DNA of 64,000 nucleotides. Source: Azohydromonas australica DSM 1124 (GTDB lineage: Bacteria > Pseudomonadota > Gammaproteobacteria > Burkholderiales > Burkholderiaceae_C). This document shows positions 1 through 9,130 of this stretch, one piece after another (the stretch's first letter is position 1; each line of letters opens with the position of its first letter). The notes below the pieces were generated by a model. It had not been told where the DNA came from and searched no databases. It saw only the letters and a program-made list of their open reading frames with translations. The DNA lies in assembly GCF_000430725.1 (NCBI RefSeq), contig NZ_KE387203.1, forward strand, positions 65,134 to 129,133, given 5' to 3'. The position numbers and the translations under genes are program-made.

Positions 1-861
1 GCCGTGGGCCTGATCGGCGAGTGCGTGGAGCGCGGCGGCGGGCACGTGGTCAAGACGCTGGGCGACGGCTTGATGGCGGTGTTCGAGGACGCCACCCGCG
101 CCGTCGCCGCGGCCGACGCCATGCACCTGGCGCTGCAGCGCCCGCCGCGCGGCAGCGGCGCGGCCACCGCCGCGAGCGTGGCCGCCGGCGCGCTCAAGCT
201 GCAGGTGGCGATGGCGCGCGGCGAGGTGGTGGAGATCGAGAGCGACTGCTTCGGCGACGCCGTCAACGTCGCGGCGCGGCTGCTGGACCACGCGGGCGAC
301 AACGAGACGCTGGTGACGGTGGACGTGCTCGCCGGGCTGCAGCCCTCGCAGCAGGTGCGCTTCCGCGCGCTGGACCGGCTGCAGCTGCGCGGCCGTGCCG
401 AGCCGGTGCAGGTGCACCTGCTGCAGAGCCGCCAGGCGGTGACGGACGGCGCGGCCACGCAGTTCGGCGACGCCCTGCCCCTGCCCGGCGAGCCCGAGGC
501 GCTGCGCCTGAAGTGGCGCGGCCAGGAGCGCATCTTCGCCACCGCCCAGCTGCCGCTGGTGCTGGGCCGCAGCCCGCAGGCCGGCTGCTGCATCGACGAC
601 TCCCGCGTCTCGCGCTCGCACGCGCGCATCGACTGGCACGGCGGCGCCTTCCAGTTCACCGACCTCAGCTTCAACGGCAGCTACGTGCGCTTCGCCCACG
701 ACCGCGCCGTGCTGAGCCTGCGCCGCGGCAGCTGCACGCTGCACGGCAGCGGCGAGATCGGCCTGGGCGTGCCGCCGGGCGGCGACGCCAGCGCCCCGGT
801 GCTGCACTTCGAGGTGCTGCGCCTGGGCGAGGACATCCTCCACGCCGCCGGCGCCCGCTGA
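1..861 (+). CDS. class III adenylate/guanylate cyclase-FHA protein (5' partial)
   Basis: The reading frame is open from base 1, so the N-terminus lies outside the window; 286 codons remain. The first part is the C-terminal half of a class III nucleotidyl cyclase catalytic domain: [11 protein letters not shown] carries the second metal-binding Asp, and [11 protein letters not shown] matches the transition-state Asn-x3-Arg element. After a linker comes an FHA domain (about residues 175-260 of the visible part) with the GRS...[10 protein letters not shown] phosphothreonine-binding pattern. Known family role: cyclic nucleotide synthesis gated by a phosphopeptide-binding module. No other signalling gene is visible beside it; hemH follows after 98 bases. 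The partner kinase, if any, cannot be seen. Confident for the domains, not for the physiological role. Confidence 0.85.
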   Translation, partial: AVGLIGECVERGGGHVVKTLGDGLMAVFEDATRAVAAADAMHLALQRPPRGSGAATAASVAAGALKLQVAMARGEVVEIESDCFGDAVNVAARLLDHAGDNETLVTVDVLAGLQPSQQVRFRALDRLQLRGRAEPVQVHLLQSRQAVTDGAATQFGDALPLPGEPEALRLKWRGQERIFATAQLPLVLGRSPQAGCCIDDSRVSRSHARIDWHGGAFQFTDLSFNGSYVRFAHDRAVLSLRRGSCTLHGSGEIGLGVPPGGDASAPVLHFEVLRLGEDILHAAGAR

Positions 862-947
862 GCCCGCGCGCCGCGCTTCGCGGCCAACCCGTCCCGTCTT
901 GCGCCATCCGCCCTTCCCGGCCGCCCGTGCCGCGCCGGGGCATCGGG

Positions 948-953
948 GACAAT
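948..953 (+). promoter_or_regulatory. candidate -10 element of hemH
   Basis: GACAAT lies 6 bases before the hemH ATG in the context GGGGACAATTTGGGCATG. There is no Shine-Dalgarno sequence. If this is the -10, transcription would start at or next to the ATG (leaderless). The same arrangement recurs before hslR, eptA and dnaB. No convincing -35 was found. Confidence 0.35.
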
Positions 954-959
954 TTGGGC

Positions 960-2033
960 ATGACATCTCCTGCCTCCCACCGCCACGGCACGGCCGAGCG
1001 CACCGCGGTGCTGCTGGTCAACCTGGGCACGCCCGACGCCCCCACTGCCCCGGCCCTGCGCCGCTACTTGGCCGAGTTCCTGGGCGACCCGCGCGTGGTC
1101 GAAATCCCGCGCGCAGCCTGGCTGCCGATCCTGCACGGCGTGATCCTGCGCGTGCGCCCCGCCAAGTCCGCGGCCAAGTACGCCAGCATCTGGACGGCCG
1201 AGGGCTCGCCGCTGGCGGTGTGGACGCGGCGCCAGGCCGAGGGCCTGCAGCAGCGCCTGCCCGCCTCGGTGCTGGTGCGCCACGCCATGCGCTACGGCAG
1301 CCCCGCCATCCCGCAGGTGCTCGACGAGCTGGCCGCCGCCGGCGCCACGCGCGTGCTGGTGCTGCCGCTGTACCCGCAGTACGCCTCCTCCACCACCGCC
1401 ACCGCCAACGACGCCGTGGGCCGCTGGCTGGCCGCGCAGCGGCGCCAGCCCGAGGTCCGCTTCGTCAACCACTACCCGGACGACGCGGGCTACATCGGCG
1501 CGCTGGCGGCGCAGGTGCGCGCGCACTGGCAGCAGCACGGCCGGGGCACCAAGCTGGTGATGAGCTTCCACGGCGTCCCGAAGCGCACGCTGGAGCTGGG
1601 CGACCCCTACCACTGCGAGTGCCACAAGACGGCGCGGCTGCTGGCCGAGCGCCTGGGGCTGGGCAAGGACGAGTGGCTGGTGACCTTCCAGAGCCGCTTC
1701 GGCAAGGCCGAGTGGCTGCAGCCCTACACCGAGCCCACGCTGGTGGCGCTGGCGCGCGCCGGGCAGCAGCGCGTGGACGTGATGTGCCCCGGCTTCCCGG
1801 CCGACTGCCTGGAGACGCTGGAGGAGATCAACATGGAGGTGCGCACCGCCTTCCTGGGTGCCGGCGGCAAGGCCTACCACTACATCCCCTGCCTCAACGA
1901 CGCCCCGGCCTGGCTCGACGCCCTGGCCGCCCTGGCGCAGCGCCACCTGCAGGGCTGGCCGCTGGAGGACGCGCCCGCGGCCGAGCGCACGCTGCAGCGC
2001 GAGCGTGCGCTGGCGCTGGGCGCGACGGCCTGA
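960..2033 (+). CDS. hemH: ferrochelatase
   Basis: This 357-residue protein inserts Fe2+ into protoporphyrin IX, the last step of protoheme synthesis. The N-terminal [12 protein letters not shown] motif, [14 protein letters not shown], the catalytic-His motif MSFHGVPKR and the C-terminal [17 protein letters not shown] are all family hallmarks. Length is normal for bacterial HemH. The ATG at 960 was chosen because the conserved region begins 17 residues later, although the frame stays open far upstream. It lies between the cyclase/FHA gene and, convergently, the porin. In many Comamonadaceae hemH sits next to hslR-grpE-dnaK; here a transporter module lies in between. Confidence 0.95.
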   Translation: MTSPASHRHGTAERTAVLLVNLGTPDAPTAPALRRYLAEFLGDPRVVEIPRAAWLPILHGVILRVRPAKSAAKYASIWTAEGSPLAVWTRRQAEGLQQRLPASVLVRHAMRYGSPAIPQVLDELAAAGATRVLVLPLYPQYASSTTATANDAVGRWLAAQRRQPEVRFVNHYPDDAGYIGALAAQVRAHWQQHGRGTKLVMSFHGVPKRTLELGDPYHCECHKTARLLAERLGLGKDEWLVTFQSRFGKAEWLQPYTEPTLVALARAGQQRVDVMCPGFPADCLETLEEINMEVRTAFLGAGGKAYHYIPCLNDAPAWLDALAALAQRHLQGWPLEDAPAAERTLQRERALALGATA

Positions 2034-2037
2034 AAGC

Positions 2038-2071
2038 AAAAAAGCCGCCGCGGCAAGCGCCCCGCGGCGGC
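2038..2071 (-). terminator. intrinsic terminator downstream of the porin
   Basis: A perfect 10-bp stem (2044-2053 with 2062-2071, GCCGCCGCGG/CCGCGGCGGC) with an 8-base loop. Read on the minus strand it is followed by six T. It lies 53 bases after the porin stop codon and five bases after the hemH stop, so it may serve both convergent genes, but the T run is on the porin side. Confidence 0.8.
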
Positions 2072-2124
2072 TGAAGGCACACGGCCCGACCTGGAACCGG
2101 ACCGTGGCAGCGCAGCAAATCGGA

Positions 2125-3186
2125 TCAGAAGCGGTGCTGCACGCCGACCATCACGCCGGTCTGCGAGTCGGAGAAGCCCGTCACGCCTTGCGGGCTGTTG
2201 TCGCGCATCAGGTTCACCGGCCGGTCGTTCTTGGCGCGGGCATGGGCCGTCACGGCGTAGAGGTCGGTGCGCTTGGACAGCGCGTACTTGGCACGCAGCA
2301 CCAGCATCTTCGGGTCGCCGTCGGTGGCCAGGTTGCGCTGGTCCTGGAAGTACAGCGCGGCGGTCAGGCCCACGGCCGGCGTGGCCTGCCAGTTCACGCC
2401 CGTCCAGTAGGTGTTGGCGCGCAGGTCGGCGGCACCGGTAGCGGACTGCTCGAAGTGGCGCGCGCCCAGCTTCAGGGCCACGTCCTTGGAAACCTGCCAG
2501 GCCGCGCCGACGTGGTAGGTGTTGGTTTCCTCGCGGGCCGGCGTGGCGGGGTTGTCGTTGACGCGCTCGAAGGTCACCGCGGCGCTGAACGGGCCGGCGG
2601 CATAGCCCGCACCCACGGCGTAGCGCGAGTTGCTGGTGGTGCTGCCGGGCTGCTCGCCGAAGCCGTAGGAGGCGCCGACCTTCACGCCGCCGAAGGTGCC
2701 CTGGTACTTCAGGAGGTTGTCGAACGCGGTGGCCATGCCGTAGGCGCCTGCGGTGGCGCTGCCCGCGGTGGCCCAGGAGTAGGCCGGTGCGTAGCCCATC
2801 GGGTCGAAGGGCAGCATGAAGTCGTAGGCCGTGGTGTAGGAGCGGCCGGCCACCAGGCGGCCGAAGCCGCCTTCCAGGCCGACGTTGGCCTGGCGGCGGA
2901 ACAGGGAGCCCGCCGGGCCGTCGACGGCGCCGTTGTCCAGGAAGAGGCCGCCTTCGAGCTGGAAGATCGCCTTGAGGCCGCTGCCCAGGTCTTCCGAGCC
3001 GCGCAGGCCGAAGCGCGAGGTGTTCATGCCGCCGGAGTTCAGGCGCGTGACGGAGTCGCCCGCGGCGTTGGCGTGGTTCGTCCACTCCACGCCGGCATCG
3101 ACCAGGCCGTAGAGCTGAACGTTGGATTGGGCGTGCACGGCGGCGGCGGCAGGCAGCGCGGCCAGCACGATGGCGAGTTTCTTCAT
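2125..3186 (-). CDS. Gram-negative general porin (OmpC/Omp32-like)
   Basis: This 353-residue outer-membrane beta-barrel channel begins MKKLAIVLAALPAAAAVHAQ, a classical signal peptide with an AxA cleavage site, followed by SNVQLYGLVDAGVEW, the usual start of the mature betaproteobacterial porin. It ends GVQHRF with the C-terminal Phe read by the BAM complex. GLRGSEDLGSGLKAIFQLE is the typical early strand region. A clear GAGGAGAT ribosome site precedes the ATG at 3186; the frame is open further upstream but lacks a signal peptide there. It lies directly downstream of tctCBA on the same strand, so it may supply the outer-membrane route for the Tct substrate (inference). Substrate specificity cannot be read from the sequence. 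Confidence 0.9.
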   Translation of the reverse strand: MKKLAIVLAALPAAAAVHAQSNVQLYGLVDAGVEWTNHANAAGDSVTRLNSGGMNTSRFGLRGSEDLGSGLKAIFQLEGGLFLDNGAVDGPAGSLFRRQANVGLEGGFGRLVAGRSYTTAYDFMLPFDPMGYAPAYSWATAGSATAGAYGMATAFDNLLKYQGTFGGVKVGASYGFGEQPGSTTSNSRYAVGAGYAAGPFSAAVTFERVNDNPATPAREETNTYHVGAAWQVSKDVALKLGARHFEQSATGAADLRANTYWTGVNWQATPAVGLTAALYFQDQRNLATDGDPKMLVLRAKYALSKRTDLYAVTAHARAKNDRPVNLMRDNSPQGVTGFSDSQTGVMVGVQHRF

Positions 3187-3342
3187 GGGGGTATCTCCTC
3201 TTGGTGATGGGCAGTCCCGGAGAGCGGCACGGCTCGCTCCGGGCGTGTCGTCCCACGCCGCCGGCCTTGCCACCGGCGGCACGGGCTCCGCCGCCACGCG
3301 GTCCCGGGGCGGGCTGCGCGTGCGGCATGAGTCGGATGAAGG

Positions 3343-3365
3343 GGCCGGCCCGTGGGGGGCCGGCC
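3343..3365 (-). other. strong hairpin between tctA and porin
   Basis: GGCCGGCCC (3343-3351) pairs with GGGCCGGCC (3357-3365) around a 5-base loop, 38 bases after the tctA stop. No T run follows, so it is not a classical terminator; it may give partial termination or protect tctCBA mRNA. The remaining spacer to the porin (3187-3342) is GC-rich, has a second weaker inverted repeat near the porin ribosome site, and shows no clear sigma-70 promoter. Confidence 0.45.
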
Positions 3366-3402
3366 GGGGCGCCGCCTGATGTAGCGGCGGGCGTCGCCGG
3401 CC

Positions 3403-4926
3403 TCAGCCGTGCGGGATCGGCGCGGGCGTCTTGGGGCCGCTCTTCATGCGGCGGCGCCAGGCCAGGAAGCGCGGCAGCACCAGCACCGCCACCACCAGGG
3501 CCAGCAGCGTGGCCGAGCCCGGGCGCTGCACCAGCACGCTCCAGTGGCCTTCGCCGATGGACAGCGCGTTGCGCAGCTGCGCCTCGGCCAGCGGGCCCAG
3601 GATCATGCCCACCACCACCGGCGCGGTCGGGAAGTCGAAGCGCCGCATCACCACGCCCAGGATGCCGATGGCGTAGAGCAGCACCAGGTCGAACGCCGAC
3701 TGGCGCATGCCGTACACGCCCACGGTGGCGAAGATCAGGATGCCCGCGTACAGCTGGGGCTTGGGCACCTTGAGCAGCTTCACCCAGAAGCCCACCAGCG
3801 GCAGGTTCAGGATCAGCAGCATCACGTTGCCGATGTACAGCGAGGCGATCAGCGCCCACACCAGCGCAGCATTGCTGTCGAAGAGCTGCGGCCCGGGCTG
3901 GATGCCGTAGTTCTGGAACGCGCCCAGCAGGATCGCCGCGGTGTTGGAGGTGGGGATGCCCAGCGTCAGCAGCGGGATCAGCGTGGCGGTGATGGCGGCG
4001 TTGTTGGCCGCCTCGGGCCCCGCGACGCCCTCGATGGCGCCCGTGGTGCCGAACTCCTCCTTGTGTTTGGAGAGCTTCTTCTCCGCGGCGTAGCTCAGGA
4101 AGGTCGGGATCTCGCTGCCGCCGGCCGGGATGGTGCCGAAGGGGAAGCCGATGAAGGTCGCGCGCAGCCAGGCGGGCCACGAGCGGCGCCACTCGGCCTT
4201 GGTCATGTGCACCCGGGTGAGCTTGTTCTGCGTCTCGTCGGTCTTGCCTTCGAACAGCACCGCGTACAGGCACTCGGCCACGGCGAACAGGCCCACGGCG
4301 ATGAGCACCACCTCCAGCCCGTCCATCATCTCGGGCATGCCCGCGGTGTAGCGCGCCTGGCCCGTGATCTGGTCAATGCCCACCAGCCCCATGGCCAGGC
4401 CGATGAACAGCGCGGTCAGCCCGCGCACCGTGCTCTTGCCCAGCACCGCGGTCACGGTGCAGAAGGCCAGCACCATCAGCATGAAGTACTCGGGCGGGCC
4501 CAGCAGCACGGCGTACTTGGCCACCAGCGGGGCGCAGAAGGTCACCAGCACCGTGGCGATGGTGCCGGCCACGAAGGAGCCGATGGCCGCCGTGGCCAGC
4601 GCCGCACCGGCGCGGCCGTTGCGCGCCATCTTGTTGCCTTCCATGGCCGTGACCATGGAGCCCGCCTCGCCCGGCGTGTTGAGCAGGATGGACGTGGTGG
4701 AGCCGCCGTACATCGCGCCGTAGTAGATGCCGGCGAAGAAGATCATCGACGCCGTCGGGTCCACCTGGAGCGTGATGGGCAGCAGCATCGCCACCGCCGT
4801 GGCCGGGCCGATGCCCGGAAGCACGCCCACGGCCGTGCCGATGGTGCAGCCCACCAGGGCCCACAGCAGGTTCACCGGCGTGCCGGCCGTGGCAAAGCCC
4901 TGCAGCAGGGCATTCAAGATTTCCAT
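3403..4926 (-). CDS. tctA: tripartite tricarboxylate transporter, large membrane subunit
   Basis: TctA is the roughly 12-helix permease of the TTT family, which imports citrate or other carboxylates together with a small membrane subunit and a periplasmic binding protein. The 507-residue length fits. Conserved signatures are visible: [12 protein letters not shown] (residues 33-44) and [19 protein letters not shown] (68-86), and [20 protein letters not shown] in the second half, the internal duplication of that motif. The ATG at 4926 overlaps the tctB stop codon by one base, which fixes the start and implies translational coupling. The charged tail ends [13 protein letters not shown]. Confidence 0.93.
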   Translation of the reverse strand: MEILNALLQGFATAGTPVNLLWALVGCTIGTAVGVLPGIGPATAVAMLLPITLQVDPTASMIFFAGIYYGAMYGGSTTSILLNTPGEAGSMVTAMEGNKMARNGRAGAALATAAIGSFVAGTIATVLVTFCAPLVAKYAVLLGPPEYFMLMVLAFCTVTAVLGKSTVRGLTALFIGLAMGLVGIDQITGQARYTAGMPEMMDGLEVVLIAVGLFAVAECLYAVLFEGKTDETQNKLTRVHMTKAEWRRSWPAWLRATFIGFPFGTIPAGGSEIPTFLSYAAEKKLSKHKEEFGTTGAIEGVAGPEAANNAAITATLIPLLTLGIPTSNTAAILLGAFQNYGIQPGPQLFDSNAALVWALIASLYIGNVMLLILNLPLVGFWVKLLKVPKPQLYAGILIFATVGVYGMRQSAFDLVLLYAIGILGVVMRRFDFPTAPVVVGMILGPLAEAQLRNALSIGEGHWSVLVQRPGSATLLALVVAVLVLPRFLAWRRRMKSGPKTPAPIPHG

Positions 4927-5429
4927 TACAGCCACCCCGTGCCGGTGAGGCCCGGCAGGTTGATCGCCAGGCCTTTCGTGAACATCCAGTACACCGGCGC
5001 GGCGATGGCCAGGCCGACGAGCAGGTCCGTGACGAAGGACCGCAGCGAGCGGTCGCGCCGCCCCTCGGCAGCCTTGAAGCCGCGCACGGCCAGCATGAAG
5101 CACAGCGCGCAGCTCAGGGTGAAGCCCAGCCGTTCGATCAGCGCAGCGTTCAACAGCAGCCCGGCCGACACCCACACGAAGCCCGGCCAGAAGCCGCGCT
5201 CGCCCTCCTCGGGCGCTTCAAGCTCGCGGAAGCCGCCCGTGGCGGCCTCGTAGATCAGCCAGCCGCCGCACGCCAGCAGTGCCAGCGTCACCAGCCAGGG
5301 CAGGAAGTTGGGCCCCACGCCGGCGTAGCCGGCTTCCGAGGGAATGTTGGATGCGCCCCAGGCCAGCAGCGCCGCGGCCCCCAGGGCCGCCGCGCCGACC
5401 AGCATCTGCGCCGATCGGGAGCTGCTCAT
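4926..5429 (-). CDS. tctB: tripartite tricarboxylate transporter, small membrane subunit
   Basis: A 167-residue protein with four predicted hydrophobic helices (roughly residues 7-24, 42-60, 88-105 and 130-150), the expected topology of TctB. Sequence conservation in this family is low, so the call rests on length, topology and its position exactly between tctC and tctA. Its stop overlaps the tctA start by one base and its start overlaps the tctC stop by one base, giving a tightly coupled tctC-tctB-tctA operon. Role: the small integral-membrane partner of TctA in the inner membrane. Confidence 0.88.
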   Translation of the reverse strand: MSSSRSAQMLVGAAALGAAALLAWGASNIPSEAGYAGVGPNFLPWLVTLALLACGGWLIYEAATGGFRELEAPEEGERGFWPGFVWVSAGLLLNAALIERLGFTLSCALCFMLAVRGFKAAEGRRDRSLRSFVTDLLVGLAIAAPVYWMFTKGLAINLPGLTGTGWL

Positions 5430-6388
5430 CACACCATCCCGGACTTGGCCATGATCGCGCGCAGGCTCGCGAACTCGTCGTCCACGAACTTGCCGAAGGC
5501 GTCGCCCGTGAGCAGCGCCGGCGTCCAGCCGTTCTGCTGCACCGCCTGGGTCCAGGCCGGCGCCTGGGTGGCCTTGGTGACCATGTCGATCAGCGCCTTG
5601 CGCTGCTCGGCCGTGATGCCGGGCGCGCCGTACACGCCGCGCCAGTTGCTGATCACGACGTTCCAGCCCTGCTCCTTGAGCGTCGGGGCGTCCAGGCCCT
5701 TGAGGCGCGCCTCGGAGGTGGTGGCGATGGGCTTCATCTTGCCGCCCTTGATGTACTCGCCGAACTCGGTCAGCGCGCTGGCGCCCACCGTGACGTTGCC
5801 GCCCAGGATGGCGGCCACCGCCTCGCCGCCCCCACGGAAGGCGACGTAGTTGATCTTGGTCGGATCGACGCCGGCCTCGCGCGCCAGCATCGCCACGGCG
5901 ATGTGCTCGGTGGAGCCGCGCGAGCCGCCGCCCCACTTGACGCTGCCCGGGTCCTTCTTCATCTGCTCCACGACGTCCTTCATGGACTTGAAGGGAGAAT
6001 TCGCGGGCAGCACGAACACCTGCGACTCGCTGAGCAGCCGCGCCAGCGGCGTGGCCTGCGTCACGTTGACCGGCGGCTTGCCGGTGATGATGCCGCCCAG
6101 CATGACGGCGCCCATCACCATCAGCGCGTTCGGATCGTTCTTGCTGGCGTTGACGAACTGCGCCAGGCCGATGGCGCCGGCGGCGCCACCCTTGTTGTCA
6201 TAGTTGACCGAGGAGGCCACGCCCGCCTCCATCAAGGCCTTGCCCAGGGCGCGGCCGGTGGTGTCCCAGCCGCCACCGGGGTTGGCGGGGATCATCATCT
6301 TGAGGTTGGTGGCGGCGCGGGCCGACAGCGGCAGCGCACCGACGGCGGCCAGTGCGGCCAGCGAACGCAGGAAGGTGTCTCGACGCAT
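5429..6388 (-). CDS. tctC: tripartite tricarboxylate transporter substrate-binding protein (Bug family)
   Basis: A 319-residue periplasmic binding protein. MRRDTFLRSLAALAAVGALPLSARA is a signal sequence with paired arginines, possibly Tat-dependent although the RR-x-x-FL spacing is one residue longer than the consensus. The mature protein has the Bug motifs MIPANPGGGWD and YDNKGGAAGAIG, which bind the carboxylate group. GGGSRGSTEHI and AFRGGGEAVAAILGG are further family blocks. GAGGAGACATCC precedes the ATG. It is the first gene of tctCBA and diverges from tctD across 102 bases. The ligand is a carboxylate by family knowledge; citrate is only one possibility. Confidence 0.92.
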   Translation of the reverse strand: MRRDTFLRSLAALAAVGALPLSARAATNLKMMIPANPGGGWDTTGRALGKALMEAGVASSVNYDNKGGAAGAIGLAQFVNASKNDPNALMVMGAVMLGGIITGKPPVNVTQATPLARLLSESQVFVLPANSPFKSMKDVVEQMKKDPGSVKWGGGSRGSTEHIAVAMLAREAGVDPTKINYVAFRGGGEAVAAILGGNVTVGASALTEFGEYIKGGKMKPIATTSEARLKGLDAPTLKEQGWNVVISNWRGVYGAPGITAEQRKALIDMVTKATQAPAWTQAVQQNGWTPALLTGDAFGKFVDDEFASLRAIMAKSGMV

Positions 6389-6490
6389 GGATGTCTCCTC
6401 GTGGTCTTGGCTCGGGGTCGGGGGCATTTTTCGAGCCGGCGCTGTCGATCGGCTGTCAAACAGGTCAGGGTATTTACGGAGCTGTAGCGC
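6389..6490. promoter_or_regulatory. tctC/tctD divergent control region
   Basis: These 102 bases must hold the divergent promoters of tctCBA and tctDE and probably the TctD binding site. An 11-base palindrome CTGTCAAACAG lies at 6453-6463 and GCTGTC occurs twice (6441-6446 and 6452-6457). ACGGAG precedes the tctD ATG. Neither promoter has clear -35/-10 pairs. The palindrome is only a candidate operator. Confidence 0.35.
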
Positions 6491-7162
6491 ATGAAGTTGC
6501 TGCTGGTGGAAGACGACGCGGCCATGCAGGCCGCCATGCAGCGGGCGCTGGAGCGCCGGGGGTTCCAGGTCAGCACCTGCGGCGACGGCGCGCGGGCGCT
6601 GGACCGCTGGCGCGCGGCCGTGCCCGACGCGGTGGTGCTGGACCTGAGCCTGCCCGGGCTGGACGGGCTGCAGGTGCTGGCGCAGGCGCGCGCCGAGGGA
6701 CTGGATGCGCCGGTGATCATCCTCACCGCCCGCGGCACGGTGGGCGACCGCATCCTGGGCCTGAACACGGGCGCGGACGACTACTTGCCGAAGCCCTTCG
6801 ACCTGGACGAGTTGGAGGCGCGGCTGCGTGCCCTCGTGCGCCGGCGCGGCGGCAACGGTCCGGCCGATACCACGAGCTGGTGCGGGCTGCGCGTGGACGC
6901 CTCCAGCGGCGCCGTCTACCACCTCGACAAGCCGCTGGAGCTGGCCCCGCGCGAGGCCGCGCTGCTGCGCGCGCTGCTGGGCCGGCCCGGGCACGCAGTG
7001 GCCAAGGAGCGGTTGTTCGAGATCGTGTTCGCGGGCGACGACTCGGTGCAGATCGAGGCCGTCGAGGTGGTGGCGTACCGGCTGCGCAAGAAGCTCGCGC
7101 CCACCGGCGTGCAGCTGGTGACGCTGCGCGGGCTGGGCTATTTGCTGCAGGCGCCGGCGTGA
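6491..7162 (+). CDS. tctD: OmpR-family response regulator TctD
   Basis: A 223-residue response regulator: receiver domain (1-115) with acidic pocket EDD at residues 7-9, phospho-acceptor Asp51 in VVLDLSLPG and the conserved Lys in LPKPFD; then a winged-helix DNA-binding domain (about 128-221) ending VQLVTLRGLGYLL. Known role of the family: activation of tctCBA in response to tricarboxylates sensed by TctE. It is transcribed divergently from tctCBA and its stop codon overlaps the tctE start, which supports that pairing. Confidence 0.92.
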   Translation: MKLLLVEDDAAMQAAMQRALERRGFQVSTCGDGARALDRWRAAVPDAVVLDLSLPGLDGLQVLAQARAEGLDAPVIILTARGTVGDRILGLNTGADDYLPKPFDLDELEARLRALVRRRGGNGPADTTSWCGLRVDASSGAVYHLDKPLELAPREAALLRALLGRPGHAVAKERLFEIVFAGDDSVQIEAVEVVAYRLRKKLAPTGVQLVTLRGLGYLLQAPA

Positions 7163-8613
7163 GCCGCGGCGGCGCGGACACGGGCCCGGACGTGCACGCG
7201 GCGCGGCTGTCGCTGCGCGCGCGGCTGCTGCTGGGCATCCTGGTGCCGGTGCTGGCGCTGGTGAGCTTCAACGGCTGGAGCCTGTACCGCCAGGCGCTGC
7301 AGGCGGCCGACCAGGCGTACGACCGCACGCTGCTGGCCTCGGCCAAGTCCATCGGCGAGATGCTCTACCTCGTCCGCGAGGGCGAGCGGGTGCGGCTGCA
7401 CGCCACCGTGCCCTACGCGGCGCTGGAGGCCTTCGAGGTCGACAACCGCAGCCGCCTCTACTACCGCGTCACGGGCTTCGACGGCGAGCTGCTCTCGGGC
7501 TTCTCGGACCTGCCGCGCTGGCAGGGCCGCATTCCCGACCGGCCGCCCTACGCCGCGCTGGTGGACTTCTACGACGGCCAGTACCAGGGCGTGCCGGTGC
7601 GCATGGCGGTGCTGCTGCAGCCCGTGGCTTCCGAGATCGGCCAGGGCATGGCCACGATCCAGGTGGCCGAGACGCTGGAGCTGCGCCGCACGCTGGCGCG
7701 CCAGCTCCTGCTGGAGGCGCTGTGGCACCAGGCGCTGCTGGTGGCGGTGATCGTGCTGGTGGTGCTGTGGGTGGTGCAGCGCGCCACCGCGCCGGTGCGC
7801 CGGCTCAGCGAGGAGGTGGAGGCGCGCGACGAGGCCACGCTCGCGCCCATCCACGCGCCCGATGCACCGCGCGAGCTGCAGCCGCTCATCGCCGCCACCA
7901 ACGCCGTGATGGCGCGCCTGGAGCACGCGGCGGCACAGCAGAAGCGCTTCGTGCGCGACGCCTCGCACCAGCTGCGCACGCCGCTGGCGGTGCTCAAGGT
8001 GCAGGTGCAGTCCGCGCTGCGCGGCGACGTGCCGCCGCGGGAGGCGCTGCAGGAGATCGCCGCCACGGTGGAGCGCGCCACGCAGCTGGCCAACCAGATG
8101 CTGGCGCTGGCCAAGGTGGAACAGCTGCGCCAGCAGCGCGACGCGCCGGTCAGCAACTGGGCCGCCATCGTGCATGCGCTGGCGCTGGAGCTGTCGGCGC
8201 TGATCGCGCAGCGCGGGCTGGACTTCGAGCTGGACCTGGGCGAGGCCGCCGCGCCGGTGCCAGTGCGCGCGCACGAGTGGGCGCTGCGCGAGCTCACGCG
8301 CAACCTGCTGCACAACGCCATCCGCCACACGCGCACGCTGCTGCTGGTGCGGCTGGAGCACGCGGACGGGCAGGCGGTGCTCACCATCCGCGACGACGGT
8401 CCCGGCATCGCACCGGCACAGCGCGCGCATCTGTTCGAAGCTTTTTCCGCCTCCACCAGCGCCGGCGGCACCGGGCTCGGGCTTGCGATTTGCCACGAAA
8501 TCGTCATGTCGCTGGGCGGCCACATCGAGCTGCTGGACCGCGGCGCGGCTGACCGCGTCGAAGGCCTGGACGCCGTGGTGCGCCTGGCGCTGGCCGACAA
8601 TCCCGCCCCATGA
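7159..8613 (+). CDS. tctE: sensor histidine kinase TctE
   Basis: A 484-residue membrane kinase starting at GTG 7159, overlapping the tctD stop by four bases. A first transmembrane helix (about 20-38) is followed by a periplasmic 2CSK_N-type sensor region to about 180, a second helix (about 187-207), a HAMP segment, a HisKA domain with His270 in DASHQLRTPL, and an ATPase domain with NAIRHT, DDGPGIAP and GGTGLGLAIC boxes. All catalytic motifs are intact. Its last four bases overlap the start of hslR (ATGA), so a heat-shock RNA-binding protein may be partly co-translated with this sensor, an unusual coupling. Confidence 0.92.
   Translation: MSRGGADTGPDVHAARLSLRARLLLGILVPVLALVSFNGWSLYRQALQAADQAYDRTLLASAKSIGEMLYLVREGERVRLHATVPYAALEAFEVDNRSRLYYRVTGFDGELLSGFSDLPRWQGRIPDRPPYAALVDFYDGQYQGVPVRMAVLLQPVASEIGQGMATIQVAETLELRRTLARQLLLEALWHQALLVAVIVLVVLWVVQRATAPVRRLSEEVEARDEATLAPIHAPDAPRELQPLIAATNAVMARLEHAAAQQKRFVRDASHQLRTPLAVLKVQVQSALRGDVPPREALQEIAATVERATQLANQMLALAKVEQLRQQRDAPVSNWAAIVHALALELSALIAQRGLDFELDLGEAAAPVPVRAHEWALRELTRNLLHNAIRHTRTLLLVRLEHADGQAVLTIRDDGPGIAPAQRAHLFEAFSASTSAGGTGLGLAICHEIVMSLGGHIELLDRGAADRVEGLDAVVRLALADNPAP
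8596..8601 (+). promoter_or_regulatory. candidate -10 element of hslR inside tctE
   Basis: GACAAT lies 8 bases before the hslR ATG within the last codons of tctE. Same placement as at hemH and eptA. It would let hslR be transcribed independently as a leaderless mRNA. Coding constraint could equally explain it. Confidence 0.25.
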
Positions 8614-9047
8614 TCGAACTGCCCCTCCAAGAACGCGTACGGCTGGACAAGTGGCTGTGGGCGGCCCGCTTCTTCAAGACCCGCGGGCTGGCCGCCGAGG
8701 AAATCGGCAAGAACCGCATCAGCGTCAACGGCCAGGTGGCCAAGGCCTCGCGCGAGCTCAAGGCCGGCGACCGCGTCTCGTGGCGCCAGCAGGGCGTGCT
8801 GCGCGAGATCGAGGTGCGGGCCCTGAGCGAAGTGCGCGGCCCGGCGCCGCTGGCGCAAGCGCTGTACATCGAAACCCCCGAGAGCCTGGAAGCACGCCGC
8901 GTCGCGGCCGAGCAGCGGCACCAGGGCATCGAGCCCGCCCAGACCATTGCCGGCGGGCGGCCTACCAAGCGCGACCGGCGTGATCTCGAACGCGAGCAGC
9001 ACACCCGTGTCGAATGGGACCGCTGGAGCGCCAAGCTCGGCGACTGA
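8610..9047 (+). CDS. hslR: heat-shock RNA-binding S4-domain protein Hsp15
   Basis: A 145-residue protein with an S4 RNA-binding domain from residue 8 ([19 protein letters not shown] through the SVNG and LKAGDRVSW turns), the Hsp15 signature, followed by a basic C-terminal tail ([13 protein letters not shown]). Known role: binds 50S subunits carrying a nascent chain released by premature dissociation and helps recycle them during heat stress. It overlaps tctE by four bases and precedes grpE by about 140 bases; closeness to grpE-dnaK-dnaJ fits its heat-shock role. No sigma-32 site was seen directly upstream of it. Confidence 0.92.
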   Translation: MIELPLQERVRLDKWLWAARFFKTRGLAAEEIGKNRISVNGQVAKASRELKAGDRVSWRQQGVLREIEVRALSEVRGPAPLAQALYIETPESLEARRVAAEQRHQGIEPAQTIAGGRPTKRDRRDLEREQHTRVEWDRWSAKLGD

Positions 9048-9130
9048 GGCCATGTCACTCCGCCCACGGTGGCCCGCGACGCATGCGGTGGCTGGCCTCC
9101 TCCAGGCCGGCCGAACTTTTTTTGGATTGA

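Noticed and set aside
6453-6463. CTGTCAAACAG before tctD as a LexA box
   Set aside because: The half-sites are only three bases apart, whereas LexA boxes need eight; kept only as a possible TctD operator.
2034-8609. Mobile island carrying the porin-Tct module
   Set aside because: No integrase, transposase, terminal repeats or composition shift was seen, so only a lineage-specific insertion is proposed.
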